The notes under the pieces: generated by a model
What the model saw: only the letters and a program-made list of their open reading frames with translations
The model's database searches: none
Told to the model about the DNA's origin: nothing
Program-made: the position numbers and the translations under genes
Part shown: positions 36,840-45,758 of the stretch, piece after piece
Layout of the letters: every line of letters begins with the position of its first letter
How positions within the stretch are numbered: the stretch's first letter is position 1
Assembly (NCBI RefSeq): GCF_026342835.1
Contig: NZ_JAPEMI010000001.1
Coordinates: 2,672,501-2,736,500 of the forward strand
Origin: Streptomyces sp. NBC_00154
GTDB taxonomy: Bacteria > Actinomycetota > Actinomycetes > Streptomycetales > Streptomycetaceae
Length of the DNA stretch: 64,000 nucleotides
Reading direction: 5' to 3'

Positions 36840-37116
36840 TCTCCGATCACGTGAAGCCGAGCCGTAGTGATCAAGAACTTCAGGACAGGGCGCTCGACGC
36901 CGGTCCAGGGCGTGAACGGCACCATCCCGGCCACTCGCCCGATGAGCATTCGCCGGTACGCCCCCGCGGCTGCCGTACAGGTCGGCCCGCAGCGCGCCTG
37001 CCCGCCCACGCTCCGCACGCCCACTGCCCGCTTCTCCGCCGGCTGCCCACCGGCGCCCCAGAGCAGCGGCCATCGGGCCGGCCAAGCACGGCGACACCCG
37101 GCCCCGGAAAGCAAAA

Positions 37117-37148
37117 GACCCAGGTCAGAGCAGTGTCTGACCTGGGTC
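37117..37148 (-). terminator. Rho-independent terminator of tRNA-Thr
   Basis: GACCCAGGTCAGA (37117-37129) and TCTGACCTGGGTC (37136-37148) form a perfect 13-bp stem with a 6-base loop. Read on the minus strand it begins 8 bases after the tRNA 3' end and is followed by TTTT. Confidence 0.85.
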
Positions 37149-37155
37149 GTTCCCG

Positions 37156-37229
37156 AGCCCCCTGTCGGATTCGAACCGACGACCTACGCATTACAAGTGC
37201 GTTGCTCTGGCCAGCTGAGCTAAGGAGGC
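37156..37229 (-). tRNA. tRNA-Thr (anticodon TGT)
   Basis: On the minus strand the 74-base sequence folds as a tRNA. The acceptor stem is GCCTCCT/AGGGGGC with one G-U pair, the D arm is GCTC...GAGC, the anticodon stem is ACGCA/TGCGT with loop CTTGTAA, and the T arm is GTCGG TTCGAAT CCGAC. The anticodon TGT reads ACA threonine codons, which are rare in this GC-rich genome. CCA is not encoded. A strong terminator follows immediately. Confidence 0.95.
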
Positions 37230-37402
37230 AACGCGCACACCAAAGCCGCGCGCGCAAGTTCCCTCACTCTACACAGCGGCCCGCCTCCTGATCCACGAAG
37301 TTCTTCCGCGTCCGCGACCACCTGACCAGTGCGAGATATCTGTCCCTCTCGAACTACTGACAGATTCTTGATGGCCAGGTAGCGTCGCTAAGGGTTCACT
37401 CA

Positions 37403-37418
37403 AGTGGACCAGACCACT
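37403..37418. promoter_or_regulatory. DasR-responsive element (dre) upstream of msiK
   Basis: AGTGGACCAGACCACT matches the palindromic dre consensus AGTGGTCTAGACCACT at 14 of 16 positions and lies 51 bp upstream of the msiK ATG. DasR is the GntR-family repressor of N-acetylglucosamine and chitin metabolism, released by glucosamine-6-phosphate. DasR control of msiK fits its role in chitobiose import and has been described in S. coelicolor (from memory). Confidence 0.75.
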
Positions 37419-37469
37419 CCCTTACTCGGATCGTCCGGCACGTTCCTGCCGGTGGAGGAGAAGATCAGC

Positions 37470-38606
37470 ATGGCCAGTGTCACGTTCGACAAGGCGTCCC
37501 GCGTCTACCCCGGCTCCACCAAGCCCGCTGTGGACCAGCTGGAGATCGACATCGCGGACGGTGAGTTCCTCGTCCTCGTCGGTCCTTCCGGTTGTGGCAA
37601 GTCGACCTCCCTGCGCATGCTCGCGGGTCTCGAGGACGTCAACGGCGGCGCGATCCGCATCGGTGACCGCGACGTCACGCACCTGCCGCCGAAGGACCGG
37701 GACATCGCCATGGTGTTCCAGAACTACGCGCTCTACCCGCACATGTCCGTCGCGGACAACATGGGCTTCGCGCTGAAGATCGCCGGTATCAACAAGACCG
37801 AGATCCGGGCGAAGGTCGAAGAGGCCGCCAAGATGCTCGACCTCACCGACTACCTGGACCGCAAGCCGAAGGCGCTCTCCGGTGGTCAGCGTCAGCGTGT
37901 CGCGATGGGCCGCGCCATTGTGCGTGAGCCGCAGGTCTTCCTCATGGACGAGCCGCTGTCGAACCTCGACGCCAAGCTCCGTGTCTCCACCCGTACGCAG
38001 ATCGCGTCGCTCCAGCGTCGCCTTGGCATCACGACCGTGTACGTCACGCACGACCAGGTCGAGGCCCTGACCATGGGTGACCGCGTCGCGGTCCTCAAGG
38101 ACGGTCTGCTGCAGCAGGTCGACTCGCCGCGCAACATGTACGACCGCCCGGCCAACCTCTTCGTCGCCGGCTTCATCGGCTCCCCGGCCATGAACCTGGT
38201 CGAGGTCCCGATCACCGACGGCGGCGTGAAGTTCGGCAACAGCGTCGTCCCGGTCTCCCGCGAGGCGCTCACCGCCGCCGCGGACAAGGGTGACACCACG
38301 GTCACGGTCGGCATCCGCCCGGAGCACTTCGACATCGTCGAGCACGGTGGCGCCGCCGCCAAGACGCTCTCCAAGGACAGCGCCGACGCCCCGGCCGGCC
38401 TGGCCGTCTCGGTCAACGTCGTCGAGGAGCTCGGCGCCGACGGCTTCGTCTACGGCTCCGCGCAGGTCGGCGGCGCGGACAAGGACCTCGTCGTCCGCGT
38501 CGGCGGCCGCGCCGTGCCGGAGAAGGGCACCAAGTTGCACGTCGTGCCGCGCCCGGACGAGCTGCACGTCTTCTCCACCTCGACGGGCGAGCGCCTCGTC
38601 GGCTGA
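37470..38606 (+). CDS. msiK: Multiple-sugar ABC transporter ATPase MsiK
   Basis: The 378-residue protein is an MsiK/UgpC-type ATPase. It has Walker A GPSGCGKST (about residue 38), the Q-loop VFQNYALYPHMSV, the signature LSGGQRQRVAMGRA, Walker B VFLMDEPLSNLDA and the switch histidine VYVTHDQVEA, followed by a TOBE domain. MsiK energises several carbohydrate importers at once (chitobiose, cellobiose, maltose, xylobiose) whose operons lack their own ATPase. The ATG at 37470 has GGAGGAG upstream; the frame opens earlier, but that part includes the dre operator. It is monocistronic, ending in a strong terminator. Confidence 0.96.
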   Translation: MASVTFDKASRVYPGSTKPAVDQLEIDIADGEFLVLVGPSGCGKSTSLRMLAGLEDVNGGAIRIGDRDVTHLPPKDRDIAMVFQNYALYPHMSVADNMGFALKIAGINKTEIRAKVEEAAKMLDLTDYLDRKPKALSGGQRQRVAMGRAIVREPQVFLMDEPLSNLDAKLRVSTRTQIASLQRRLGITTVYVTHDQVEALTMGDRVAVLKDGLLQQVDSPRNMYDRPANLFVAGFIGSPAMNLVEVPITDGGVKFGNSVVPVSREALTAAADKGDTTVTVGIRPEHFDIVEHGGAAAKTLSKDSADAPAGLAVSVNVVEELGADGFVYGSAQVGGADKDLVVRVGGRAVPEKGTKLHVVPRPDELHVFSTSTGERLVG

Positions 38607-38628
38607 CGTCGCGCACAACGCCGTACGA

Positions 38629-38660
38629 CGGCCCCGCACCCCTTGTGGTGCGGGGCCGTT
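38629..38660 (+). terminator. Terminator of msiK
   Basis: ACGGCCCCGCACC (38629-38641) and GGTGCGGGGCCGT (38648-38660) form a perfect 13-bp stem with loop CCTTGT, 23 bp after the msiK stop. Confidence 0.85.
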
Positions 38661-38841
38661 CGCGTATCCGGGCGCACGCTGAGGTTTGGGCGGGGAGACC
38701 TCGGCGACACCGCCAAATACCCCGATACTTCGGTCATTTCACCGGCGGTCGTCAACACGGGATTCGAAAAGCACCCTCGAACCATCCCCCGCGAGGGTGA
38801 CGAAATGTCGCCAAATCATCACTGCCCGCTACGCTCGCTGC

Positions 38842-39258
38842 GTGACCCACACCGCGCGCCGCATCGGCCGAACTCTCGCTCTTGTCCTGCCCGTCGTCAT
38901 GGTCCTCTCCGGGACCCTCGCGGTCACCCGTGTGCCGTGGGCAGCGCACAACTCCGAGTCGCAGGTACTCACCGCGTCGGCGGAGACCGTATCGAAGAAG
39001 TCCGCCGTGGCGCGTGCCCCGCAGGACGTGCTGCGCGACCGGCTGCTCGTGGAACTCCGGGAGAAGGACCCGGGCACCGCGCTGACGGATCTTCAGCGGG
39101 CCGTCGAGGGACGTCCGTCGCTCGCCCGGCACTGCATGTCGATCGCCAGGGCGCTGGGCCGGGCCGCGGTCGAGCAGTACGGTCCTGTGCGGGCGCAGCG
39201 GTTCTCCCGTCCCGTCTGTGACACGTCCTTCGCCTCGGGTGTCGCGCAGTTCAGCTGA
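38842..39258 (+). CDS. Small exported or membrane-anchored hypothetical protein
   Basis: The 138-residue protein starts with GTG at 38842 and has a basic N-terminus and a hydrophobic segment (RTLALVLPVVMVLSGTLAVT) that is a signal peptide or anchor. The rest is a helical soluble domain with two cysteines (ARHCMSIA, SRPVCDTSF) that could form a disulfide outside the membrane. I do not recognise the family. The longer open frame from 38686 lacks any such feature. It lies 35 bp upstream of the nucleotidyltransferase and may be cotranscribed with it. Confidence 0.7.
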   Translation: MTHTARRIGRTLALVLPVVMVLSGTLAVTRVPWAAHNSESQVLTASAETVSKKSAVARAPQDVLRDRLLVELREKDPGTALTDLQRAVEGRPSLARHCMSIARALGRAAVEQYGPVRAQRFSRPVCDTSFASGVAQFS

Positions 39259-39293
39259 CCGGTGCGGGACGGGCACGGCATATCGTGCCTGGC

Positions 39294-40019
39294 ATGCATA
39301 CGTATCCGACGCAGGCCGTGATCCTGGCGGGTGGCCAGGGGACGCGGCTGCGCCCGTACACCGATGACCGCCCCAAGCCGATGGTCGAGATCCCGGGCAC
39401 CGGGACCCCGATCATCGGCCATCAGCTTTCCTGGCTGGCCGCCGAGGGCGTGACCGATGCCGTCGTGTCGTGCGGTCATTTTGCCGAGGTGCTCCAGGAG
39501 TGGCTGGCCGAGGCCGTGTTGCCGCTCCGGGTGACCACCGTGGTGGAGTCGGAGCCGCTCGGCCGTGGCGGCGGTCTCAAGTACGCCGCCGCCCGGCTGC
39601 CGGATCCTTCGGAGCCCTGGTACGCCACGAACGGCGACATCTGGACCCGTTTTTCACTGCGCGAGATGGCGGCGTTCCATGCGGAGCGCGATGCGACCGC
39701 CACGCTGGCCCTGGCCCGTCCGCGGATCCCTTGGGGTGCCGTGGAGACGGATGCGTTCGGGCACATCACCGACTTCATCGAGGCGCCGCCGTCGCCGTAT
39801 CTGATCAACGCGGGTGTGTACGTCTTCTCGCCGACGTTCACGACGCTGCTGCCCGACCGGGGCGACCATGAGCGGACGACGTTCCCGCGGCTGGCCCGTG
39901 AGCGCCGGCTGGCCGGGTATCCGTTGCCGCTGGGGGCGTACTGGCGAGCCATCGACACGGCGAAGGACCTCACGGAGGCGGCGCGGGAGCTGGACGTGGA
40001 CGGCCCGCAGGCCCGCTGA
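39294..40019 (+). CDS. Sugar-nucleotide nucleotidyltransferase
   Basis: The 241-residue protein has the NTP_transferase signature AVILAGGQGTRLRPYTDDRPKPM at the N-terminus, the conserved GRGGGLKYAAARLP segment, and NGDIWTRF where the family carries its metal-binding aspartate. It ends with a short C-terminal region and lacks the beta-helix domain of larger bifunctional members, so it resembles mannose-1-phosphate guanylyltransferase or RfbA-like enzymes. It should form an NDP-sugar from a sugar-1-phosphate and NTP for glycan synthesis; the sugar cannot be assigned. Confidence 0.88.
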   Translation: MHTYPTQAVILAGGQGTRLRPYTDDRPKPMVEIPGTGTPIIGHQLSWLAAEGVTDAVVSCGHFAEVLQEWLAEAVLPLRVTTVVESEPLGRGGGLKYAAARLPDPSEPWYATNGDIWTRFSLREMAAFHAERDATATLALARPRIPWGAVETDAFGHITDFIEAPPSPYLINAGVYVFSPTFTTLLPDRGDHERTTFPRLARERRLAGYPLPLGAYWRAIDTAKDLTEAARELDVDGPQAR

Positions 40020-40041
40020 GGCGGATCGAGGACGACGGTAC

Positions 40042-40083
40042 GGAGGGGGGCGGTCGCCGGGAACCCGGTGACCGCCCCCCTCC
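40042..40083. terminator. Bidirectional terminator
   Basis: GGAGGGGGGCGGTC and GACCGCCCCCCTCC enclose an inner CCGGG/CCCGG stem, giving a long stable hairpin between the convergent nucleotidyltransferase and DoxX genes (23 bp from one stop, 22 bp from the other). Confidence 0.8.
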
Positions 40084-40104
40084 GTGTCTGTCGGACGCCG
40101 GCCC

Positions 40105-41748
40105 TCAGCCGAGCAGGCCACCGATCGGATTGCGGCCGCCGCCCGACGTGCCGCCGGACGTCGAGCCCGTGGAGCCGCCGTCGGTCGCGCCGCCGCCGGT
40201 GGAGCCGCCGCCCGTGCCGGTGGAGCCGGACGAGGTCGGTCCGGAGCTGGTGGCCGGGGGCTGCTGCGGGGTCGTCTGCTGCGGGGGCTGCTGGCCGGTG
40301 CCCTGCGTCTGGCTGGGCTGTCCTGCGCCGGCGGCCTGGCCGGACTCACGGACGGTGTCCGTACCGGGCGTGGACGCCTGCGCGGACGGGGTGGCGGAGC
40401 TGGACAGGGACGGTGACGGCTTCCGTCCGGCGGGGGTGTGCGATGCCTGGCCGCCGGTGGACTCCTGCGGGAGCGGGGTTCCCGGCAGCTGGTTGGTCGG
40501 GTTGCCGTCGGGGCCGGGCACGGTGACGACCTCGGAGGAGCGGACGGCGCCGCCGAGCATCGAACCGACCAGAAGTGTGAGCCCGACGACGACGGTGGCG
40601 ACGACGGCGCTGCGGCGCAGTACGCGGCGGCGCAGGTCCCAGATCGTTGAGCGCGGGCCGAGCCTGCGCCATGCCTCGCCGGCCAGCCGTCCGTCGACGG
40701 AGTAGACGGGGGCGCCCGCGATGATCAGCGGGCTCCAGGCGGCGAGGTAGATGATGTCCGGCGCGTCGTAGACGGCGACGGTGCGCCAGCTGACGGTGAC
40801 CAGCAGCGTGGCGGAGAGCAGGGCGCCGACGGAGGCGGCGACCCGCTGCCACAGGCCGAGGACGGTGAGGACCCCGACGACGACCTGGAGGAAGGCGACG
40901 GTGAGCCCGGCGCCGACCGGGTGGGAGAGCGCGAAGTCCCGCAGTGGTTCGGCGAGCGCCCAAGGGTGCAGTGACGTCAGCCACTTGACCATGGAGCCGC
41001 GGTCGCCGCCGTCGAAGTACACGGGGTCGCAGAGCTTGCCCATGCCGGCGTAGATGGAGATGAAGCCGAGGAAGACCCGCATGGGGAGGAGGACGACCCC
41101 GAGGTTCATCCGGCGGCCGGGGTAGTACGCGTGCCGGACGGTGTCCGCGGCGTGGCGGTGTGACCTGCTCCCGACGGTCTCGTCGAACTCGCCGTCCCCG
41201 TAGGGCTCTTCCGCGTACGTCCCCTGCTCGTACGGACCGGTGTCGGCGTCGTCGTAGGCGCCGACCGCCTGCCGCATGGGCGGCAGCAGCGGGCCGTTGC
41301 CGGTGCGGCCGGGCTGGTGGGGTGCCGTGATGACGGGGTTCGGCTGGGTCTCGTCCAGGCGCGGGATGACCTGCGTGGCGCCCGGACCTCGTCCGTCGTC
41401 GAACTCGGAGCCGTACGAACCGTACGATCCGTACGAGTCGGCGGGGCGGCCCGCGGTGGAGTTCCGTACGGCCTGGAGGAGTCCGGTGGCGCCGGGGTCG
41501 CCGGGGGCGGACTTGCCGCTCCACACGACGGGCGAGCGCCGGCCGCGCCCCGCACCGGGGCCGCTCATGGCCGGGATCCTGACCGAACCCGCGGGAGCGG
41601 CACCACGCAGCCGTGCTTGCCGGCCGGGCGCGAGCTGCACCCGGAAGCTGGCGTGGTTGACGATGACCTGCGCAGGGTCGCAGTCCACCTTGGTCATACT
41701 CAGGGCGGGTAGTTCGTCGAACCGAGGCGTTCTGGTGTCCACACTCAT
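40105..41748 (-). CDS. DoxX family membrane protein with long disordered ends
   Basis: The 547-residue protein has a hydrophilic N-terminal region (1-215) with YGSYGSYGS repeats and acidic stretches. A DoxX domain with four membrane helices follows (about 220-350, MNLGVVLLPMRVFLGFISIYAGMGKLCDP...), then a further single helix (SAVVATVVVGLTLLVGSML), and a C-terminal Ser/Thr/Gly/Pro/Gln-rich tail of about 150 residues. DoxX proteins are poorly understood; in actinobacteria they associate with redox defence and thiosulfate/quinone metabolism. No ribosome site is seen before the ATG at 41748, which may mean a leaderless transcript or a later start. Confidence 0.82.
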   Translation of the reverse strand: MSVDTRTPRFDELPALSMTKVDCDPAQVIVNHASFRVQLAPGRQARLRGAAPAGSVRIPAMSGPGAGRGRRSPVVWSGKSAPGDPGATGLLQAVRNSTAGRPADSYGSYGSYGSEFDDGRGPGATQVIPRLDETQPNPVITAPHQPGRTGNGPLLPPMRQAVGAYDDADTGPYEQGTYAEEPYGDGEFDETVGSRSHRHAADTVRHAYYPGRRMNLGVVLLPMRVFLGFISIYAGMGKLCDPVYFDGGDRGSMVKWLTSLHPWALAEPLRDFALSHPVGAGLTVAFLQVVVGVLTVLGLWQRVAASVGALLSATLLVTVSWRTVAVYDAPDIIYLAAWSPLIIAGAPVYSVDGRLAGEAWRRLGPRSTIWDLRRRVLRRSAVVATVVVGLTLLVGSMLGGAVRSSEVVTVPGPDGNPTNQLPGTPLPQESTGGQASHTPAGRKPSPSLSSSATPSAQASTPGTDTVRESGQAAGAGQPSQTQGTGQQPPQQTTPQQPPATSSGPTSSGSTGTGGGSTGGGATDGGSTGSTSGGTSGGGRNPIGGLLG

Positions 41749-42080
41749 CTAACCGAGTGATGTGTGTTTAGGACACTGCCTTGACGGACCCGATGTGTCC
41801 GAGGCCCGTCAACAGGTGGTGGCGGCTGCACCCTCCGTCGGCCGACGTCCGACCGGGTGCTTTTCCGTGGAGCGCCTACTCGCGTTACTGCGGCGGGCGT
41901 ACCGGAATTGGCCCTCCCGCCCCGTCGGCGCGAGGAGCGCCTGCGATGACTTCCCCCCGGCCTGCGGTCTCCCGGCGCACCGGTTCGTTGCTGCTGGTCG
42001 ACCCTGCCGACGGTGCCACGCCCGACCGTCGGGAGGCTCCGCCGACCGGTCCGGTCGGCCCGGACCGGTCACCCGGCGCG
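41749..42080. other. Intergenic region upstream of doxX and downstream of rlmB
   Basis: These 332 bp contain no supported gene. A plus-strand frame opens at 41946 behind a GAGGAG, but it runs antisense into rlmB and through the rlmB terminator and has no recognisable product. The region should hold the doxX promoter. Confidence 0.55.
42044..42070 (-). terminator. Terminator of rlmB
   Basis: GACCGGTCCGG (42044-42054) and CCGGACCGGTC (42060-42070) form a perfect 11-bp stem with a 5-base loop, 10 bp beyond the rlmB stop on the minus strand. Confidence 0.8.
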
Positions 42081-43037
42081 TCAGGCGCGGCGGCGTGCCG
42101 TCTCGTACAGCACGATGCCTGCCGCGACACCCGCGTTCAGCGACTCCGCGCCACCCGGCATCGGGATCCGCACCCGGTAGTCGCAGGTCTCGCCGACCAG
42201 GCGGCCCAGACCCTTGCCCTCGCTGCCGATCACGATGACGACGGGGCCGCCGAGGGCCTCCAGGTCCTGCACGGTGTGCTCGCCGTCCGCGGCGAGGCCG
42301 ACGACCGTGATGCCGGCCTTCTGGTAGCCCTCCAGGGCGCGGGTCAGGTTCGTCACCCGGGAGACCGGCGTACGGGCCGCCGTGCCCGCCGAGGACTTCC
42401 AGGCGCCCGCCGTCATCCCGGCCGCGCGGCGCTCCGGCACGACCACACCGTGGCCGCCGAACGCGGATACGGAGCGGACGATCGCACCCAGGTTGCGCGG
42501 GTCGGTGACCCCGTCGAGCGCGACGATCAGCGGGTCCTCGCCGTTGTCGTACGCGGCGGCGGTGAGGTCCTCCGGGTGCGCGTACTCGTACGGCGGGACC
42601 TGGAGGACGAGGCCCTGGTGGTTCAGGCCGTTCGTCATCCGGTCGAGCTCGGGGCGCGGCGCCTCCATCAGGTTGATGTTGCCGCGCTGGCCGGCGAGCT
42701 GGAGCGCCTCGCGGACCCGCTCGTCGTTGTCGATGTACTGCTGGACGTAGAGAGTGGTCGCCGGGACGCCGTCGCGCAGCGCCTCGTAGACCGGGTTGCG
42801 GCCCACGACCATCTCGGACGTGCCCTTGGCGCCACCGCGCCGTGGGGCGGGTCGGCGGACGGCGGCCTGCCGGGCCTGGGCGTTCGCCACCCGGTTCTTC
42901 TTGTGTCCCTTGCGGGCGGAGGCGGGCGGCGTCGGTCCCTTGCCTTCGAGACCACGGCGTCGCTGGCCACCGCTGCCGACCTGCATGCCCTTCTTGTTGG
43001 ACGTGCGGCGGTTCCTGCGCTGGCTGTTCCCGGCCAT
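42081..43037 (-). CDS. rlmB: 23S rRNA (guanosine-2'-O-)-methyltransferase RlmB (SpoU/TrmH family)
   Basis: The 318-residue protein has a basic, disordered N-terminal extension (MAGNSQRRNRRTSNKKGMQV, to about residue 75), a small substrate-binding domain starting VVGRNPVYEALRDG, and a SPOUT methyltransferase domain. The knot motifs are DGVTDPRNLGAIVRSVSAFG, VIGSEGKGLGRLV and IPMPGGAESLNAGVAAGIVLYE. It should 2'-O-methylate a conserved guanosine in 23S rRNA domain V using S-adenosylmethionine. The N-terminal extension is typical of actinobacterial members. It follows cysS, but a perfect hairpin stands between them. Confidence 0.94.
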   Translation of the reverse strand: MAGNSQRRNRRTSNKKGMQVGSGGQRRRGLEGKGPTPPASARKGHKKNRVANAQARQAAVRRPAPRRGGAKGTSEMVVGRNPVYEALRDGVPATTLYVQQYIDNDERVREALQLAGQRGNINLMEAPRPELDRMTNGLNHQGLVLQVPPYEYAHPEDLTAAAYDNGEDPLIVALDGVTDPRNLGAIVRSVSAFGGHGVVVPERRAAGMTAGAWKSSAGTAARTPVSRVTNLTRALEGYQKAGITVVGLAADGEHTVQDLEALGGPVVIVIGSEGKGLGRLVGETCDYRVRIPMPGGAESLNAGVAAGIVLYETARRRA

Positions 43038-43080
43038 GACCTACCTGTTTCGTTGCTTCAGACGTGCGTACGTAATGAAA

Positions 43081-43110
43081 GTGTGCCGCCCGGATCGCCG
43101 GGCGGCACAC
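43081..43110 (-). terminator. Terminator between cysS and rlmB
   Basis: GTGTGCCGCCCGG (43081-43093) and CCGGGCGGCACAC (43098-43110) form a perfect 13-bp stem with loop ATCG, 8 bp beyond the cysS stop. It implies that rlmB also needs its own promoter or receives only read-through. Confidence 0.85.
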
Positions 43111-43118
43111 GGTGAGGA

Positions 43119-44522
43119 CTACTGGCGCGGGCCGAGCGTCCATCGTGGGCCGGTCGGGCTGTCCTCGATGACGAGGCCCGACTGGTTGAGCTGGTCGCGA
43201 ATCGCGTCGGCGGCGGGCCAGTCCTTGCGGTCGCGGGCCGACTGACGCTGGTCCAGGACCAGCCGTACGAGCGTGTCGACGACCCCGTGCAGGTCCTCGC
43301 CGCGGTCGCCCTCGCCCGCCCAGTGCGGGTCGAGCGGGTCGAGGCCGAGGACGCCGAGCATGGCCCGTACCTCCGCGAGCCTTGCGACGGCCGCTTCCTT
43401 GTCGTCGGCGGCGAGAGCGGAGTTGCCCTGCCGGACCGTGGTGTGGATGATCGCGAGCGCCTGCGGGACGCCCAGGTCGTCGTCCATCGCCTCGGCGAAC
43501 GCGGGTGGCACCTCGGCGGCGGCCGCGACCTCGCCGCCCGCCTTCTCGATGACGCGCTGCACGAAGCCCTCGATCCGCGCGAACGCGGACTCGGCCTCGC
43601 GCAGTGCCTCCTCGCTGTACTCGATCATCGACCGGTAGTGCGGGGTGCCGAGGTAGTAGCGCAGCACGATGGGGCGCCATGCCTTGACCATCTCGCTGAC
43701 CAGCACGGAGTTGCCGAGCGACTTCGACATCTTCTCGCCGGCCATGGTGACCCAGCCGTTGTGCACCCAGTACTTCGCGAACTCGTCGCCGTAGGCCTTG
43801 GCCTGGGCGATCTCGTTCTCGTGGTGCGGGAAGATCAGATCGATGCCGCCGCCGTGGATGTCGAAGGCGGTGCCGAGGTACTTGTGCGCCATGGCGGAGC
43901 ACTCCAGGTGCCAGCCGGGCCGGCCGCGGCCCCACGGGGTCTCCCAGCTCGGCTCGCCGTCCTTGGCGACCTTCCACATCGCGAAGTCGCGCTGGTCGCG
44001 CTTGCCGGTCTCGCCGTCGCCGGACGGCTGACGCAGATCGTCCAGGTCCTGGTTGGAGAGCTCCAGATAGCCGGGGAACGACCGCACGTCGAAGTAGACG
44101 TTGCCGTCCGCCTCGTAGGCGTGACCGCGCTCGATGAGGCCGCGCATCATCTCGATCATCTCGGTGATGTGGCCGGTCGCGCGCGGTTCGTAGGTGGGCG
44201 GGAGGCAGCCGAGGGCGTCGTAGCCGGCGTTGAACGCGCGCTCGTTCTCGTACCCGATCGACCACCAGGGTCGGCCCTGCTCGGCCGACTTGTTGATGAT
44301 CTTGTCGTCGATGTCGGTGACGTTCCGGATGAACGTGACGTCGTAGCCGCGGTACTCGAACCAGCGGCGCATGATGTCGAAGTTCAGACCGGACCGGATG
44401 TGCCCGATGTGCGGGGCGGCCTGGACAGTCGCGCCACAGAGGTAGATCGAGACACAGCCCGCTGCGAGCGGGACGAAGTCACGGATCTGCCGGGCGCTGG
44501 TGTCGTACAGGCGAATAGTCAC
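43119..44522 (-). CDS. cysS: Cysteinyl-tRNA synthetase
   Basis: The 467-residue class I synthetase has the first zinc-ligand segment [19 protein letters not shown] with the HIGH motif, NVTDIDDKI, the zinc ligand region [24 protein letters not shown], and the KMSKS loop [15 protein letters not shown]-type anticodon-binding domain completes it. It charges tRNA-Cys. The start is a GTG at 44522 with GAGGG immediately upstream, closer than usual. It lies in the conserved order ispD-ispF-cysS-rlmB, here with an F420-type oxidoreductase inserted between ispF and cysS. Confidence 0.96.
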   Translation of the reverse strand: MTIRLYDTSARQIRDFVPLAAGCVSIYLCGATVQAAPHIGHIRSGLNFDIMRRWFEYRGYDVTFIRNVTDIDDKIINKSAEQGRPWWSIGYENERAFNAGYDALGCLPPTYEPRATGHITEMIEMMRGLIERGHAYEADGNVYFDVRSFPGYLELSNQDLDDLRQPSGDGETGKRDQRDFAMWKVAKDGEPSWETPWGRGRPGWHLECSAMAHKYLGTAFDIHGGGIDLIFPHHENEIAQAKAYGDEFAKYWVHNGWVTMAGEKMSKSLGNSVLVSEMVKAWRPIVLRYYLGTPHYRSMIEYSEEALREAESAFARIEGFVQRVIEKAGGEVAAAAEVPPAFAEAMDDDLGVPQALAIIHTTVRQGNSALAADDKEAAVARLAEVRAMLGVLGLDPLDPHWAGEGDRGEDLHGVVDTLVRLVLDQRQSARDRKDWPAADAIRDQLNQSGLVIEDSPTGPRWTLGPRQ

Positions 44523-44613
44523 CCCTCAAGGGTAGTGGGCCCGCACCAGTGCCCCGCGACCCATTGGGGATCGCGAGGGCAACTTGTGACAGGGACGATC
44601 CCCGAACGGGTCC

Positions 44614-45018
44614 TCAGATACGCCCGACGATCTTCTCCGGGGTGATCCGGACGACGACACGCTCGTCGTCGTCGCCGGAGGCGGGGTTGAATTCCGCGTA
44701 CTTCTTCCCGGTGTACTTCACGGACAGTTCGTCGATGAGTTCGTCGCCGCCCTCGGTGGTGAGAGCGGCGACGCCGCGGATCTCGGCGTAGGTGTACGGG
44801 GCGGCGAACGGCTGGACAACGACGGAGACGCGCGGGTCGCGGCTCAGGTTCTCCTCCTTGCGGCGGCCGCGGGTCGTCGAGAAGAGGACGTCGTTGCCGT
44901 CCCTCTTCACCCAGACAGGGGACAGCTGGGGGCTGCCGTCGGGCTGGATGGTGGCGACGGTCACGAAGACGGGGGTGTCGAGAAGGGACCTGAGCTCTTC
45001 GGAGAGTTCGGCAGTCAT
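44614..45018 (-). CDS. PPOX-class F420-dependent oxidoreductase
   Basis: The 134-residue protein has the split beta-barrel of the pyridoxamine-phosphate-oxidase-like family: VFVTVATIQPDGSPQLSPVWV, DVLFSTTRGRRKEENLSRDP and RVSVVVQPFAAPYTYAEIRG. Actinobacterial members of this length (about 135) bind F420 or flavin and reduce diverse small molecules. GGAGG lies nine bases before the ATG. It stands between ispF and cysS on the same strand with gaps of 242 and 91 bp, so it is probably transcribed on its own. Confidence 0.88.
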   Translation of the reverse strand: MTAELSEELRSLLDTPVFVTVATIQPDGSPQLSPVWVKRDGNDVLFSTTRGRRKEENLSRDPRVSVVVQPFAAPYTYAEIRGVAALTTEGGDELIDELSVKYTGKKYAEFNPASGDDDERVVVRITPEKIVGRI

Positions 45019-45260
45019 GGCGTACGTCCTCCAGGAGACGGGGTGTGTGCAGTGCTCCTACACGTACCCCGACCGGGCAACGCCGCCCCGGCTTCCCGCA
45101 CCGCCCACCCGGAAGGTGGCTGCCCCTTGTTCCCGCAGGTACTGGCGCACGTGGCGGGTTCGTCCTCGTTGCCGGTTTCCGCGCCGGTTCCGAGGAGACG
45201 TCCCGGAGGGGCGCCGCCCGCCACCCATCGGGCAGCGTCGGCGCCCGACCGGGTGCGCCG

Positions 45261-45758
45261 TCAGCCCGTCCGGTAGACCAGGGCCGTCGCGAGCCCCGCG
45301 AGGCCCTCCGCGCGGCCGGTGAAGCCGAGACCGTCCGATGTTGCGGCCGACAGCGAGACGGGGGCGCCGACCGCCGCCGACAGCACCTTCTGCGCCTCGT
45401 CGCGCCGCTTGCCGATCTTCGGCCGTACGCCGATGACCTGGACCGCGACGTTCCCGATCTCGAACCCCTCGGCCCGCACGATCCGTGCGGCCTCGGCCAG
45501 CAGGGTGACGCCCGCCGCGCCCGACCATTCGGGGCGCCCCGTGCCGAAGTGTTGGCCCAGGTCACCGAGACCGGCCGCGGAGAAGAGCGCGTTGCAGGCG
45601 GCGTGGGCGACGACATCGGCGTCGGAGTGGCCGGCGAGGCCGGGGCCCTCGCCCTCCCAGAGCAGGCCCGCGCACCACAGCTCGCGGCCCTCCTCGAAGG
45701 CGTGGATGTCCGTGCCGATACCGACCTGCGGAATCACCGGTGCGTGCTCAGAACCCAT
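45261..45758 (-). CDS. ispF: 2-C-methyl-D-erythritol 2,4-cyclodiphosphate synthase
   Basis: The 165-residue protein has all the IspF motifs: [10 protein letters not shown] with the zinc ligands Asp and His, [33 protein letters not shown], and the late [18 protein letters not shown]. It cyclises 4-diphosphocytidyl-methylerythritol 2-phosphate with loss of CMP in the MEP pathway to isoprenoids. Its start overlaps the end of ispD by 11 bp, so the two pathway enzymes are translationally coupled. Confidence 0.96.
   Translation of the reverse strand: MGSEHAPVIPQVGIGTDIHAFEEGRELWCAGLLWEGEGPGLAGHSDADVVAHAACNALFSAAGLGDLGQHFGTGRPEWSGAAGVTLLAEAARIVRAEGFEIGNVAVQVIGVRPKIGKRRDEAQKVLSAAVGAPVSLSAATSDGLGFTGRAEGLAGLATALVYRTG

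Larger units (their letters stand above)
36639..37155. other. Intergenic region between the CYTH-like gene and tRNA-Thr
   Basis: No supported gene is seen in these 517 bp. Open frames exist on both strands, but they are arginine-, alanine- and proline-rich and show no domain. The region contains a long hairpin at 36799-36839 and the tRNA terminator at 37117-37148. Confidence 0.6.

Noticed and set aside
41946..42150. Possible plus-strand gene starting at 41946 behind GAGGAG
   Set aside because: It reads through the rlmB terminator and antisense into rlmB, with no recognisable product.
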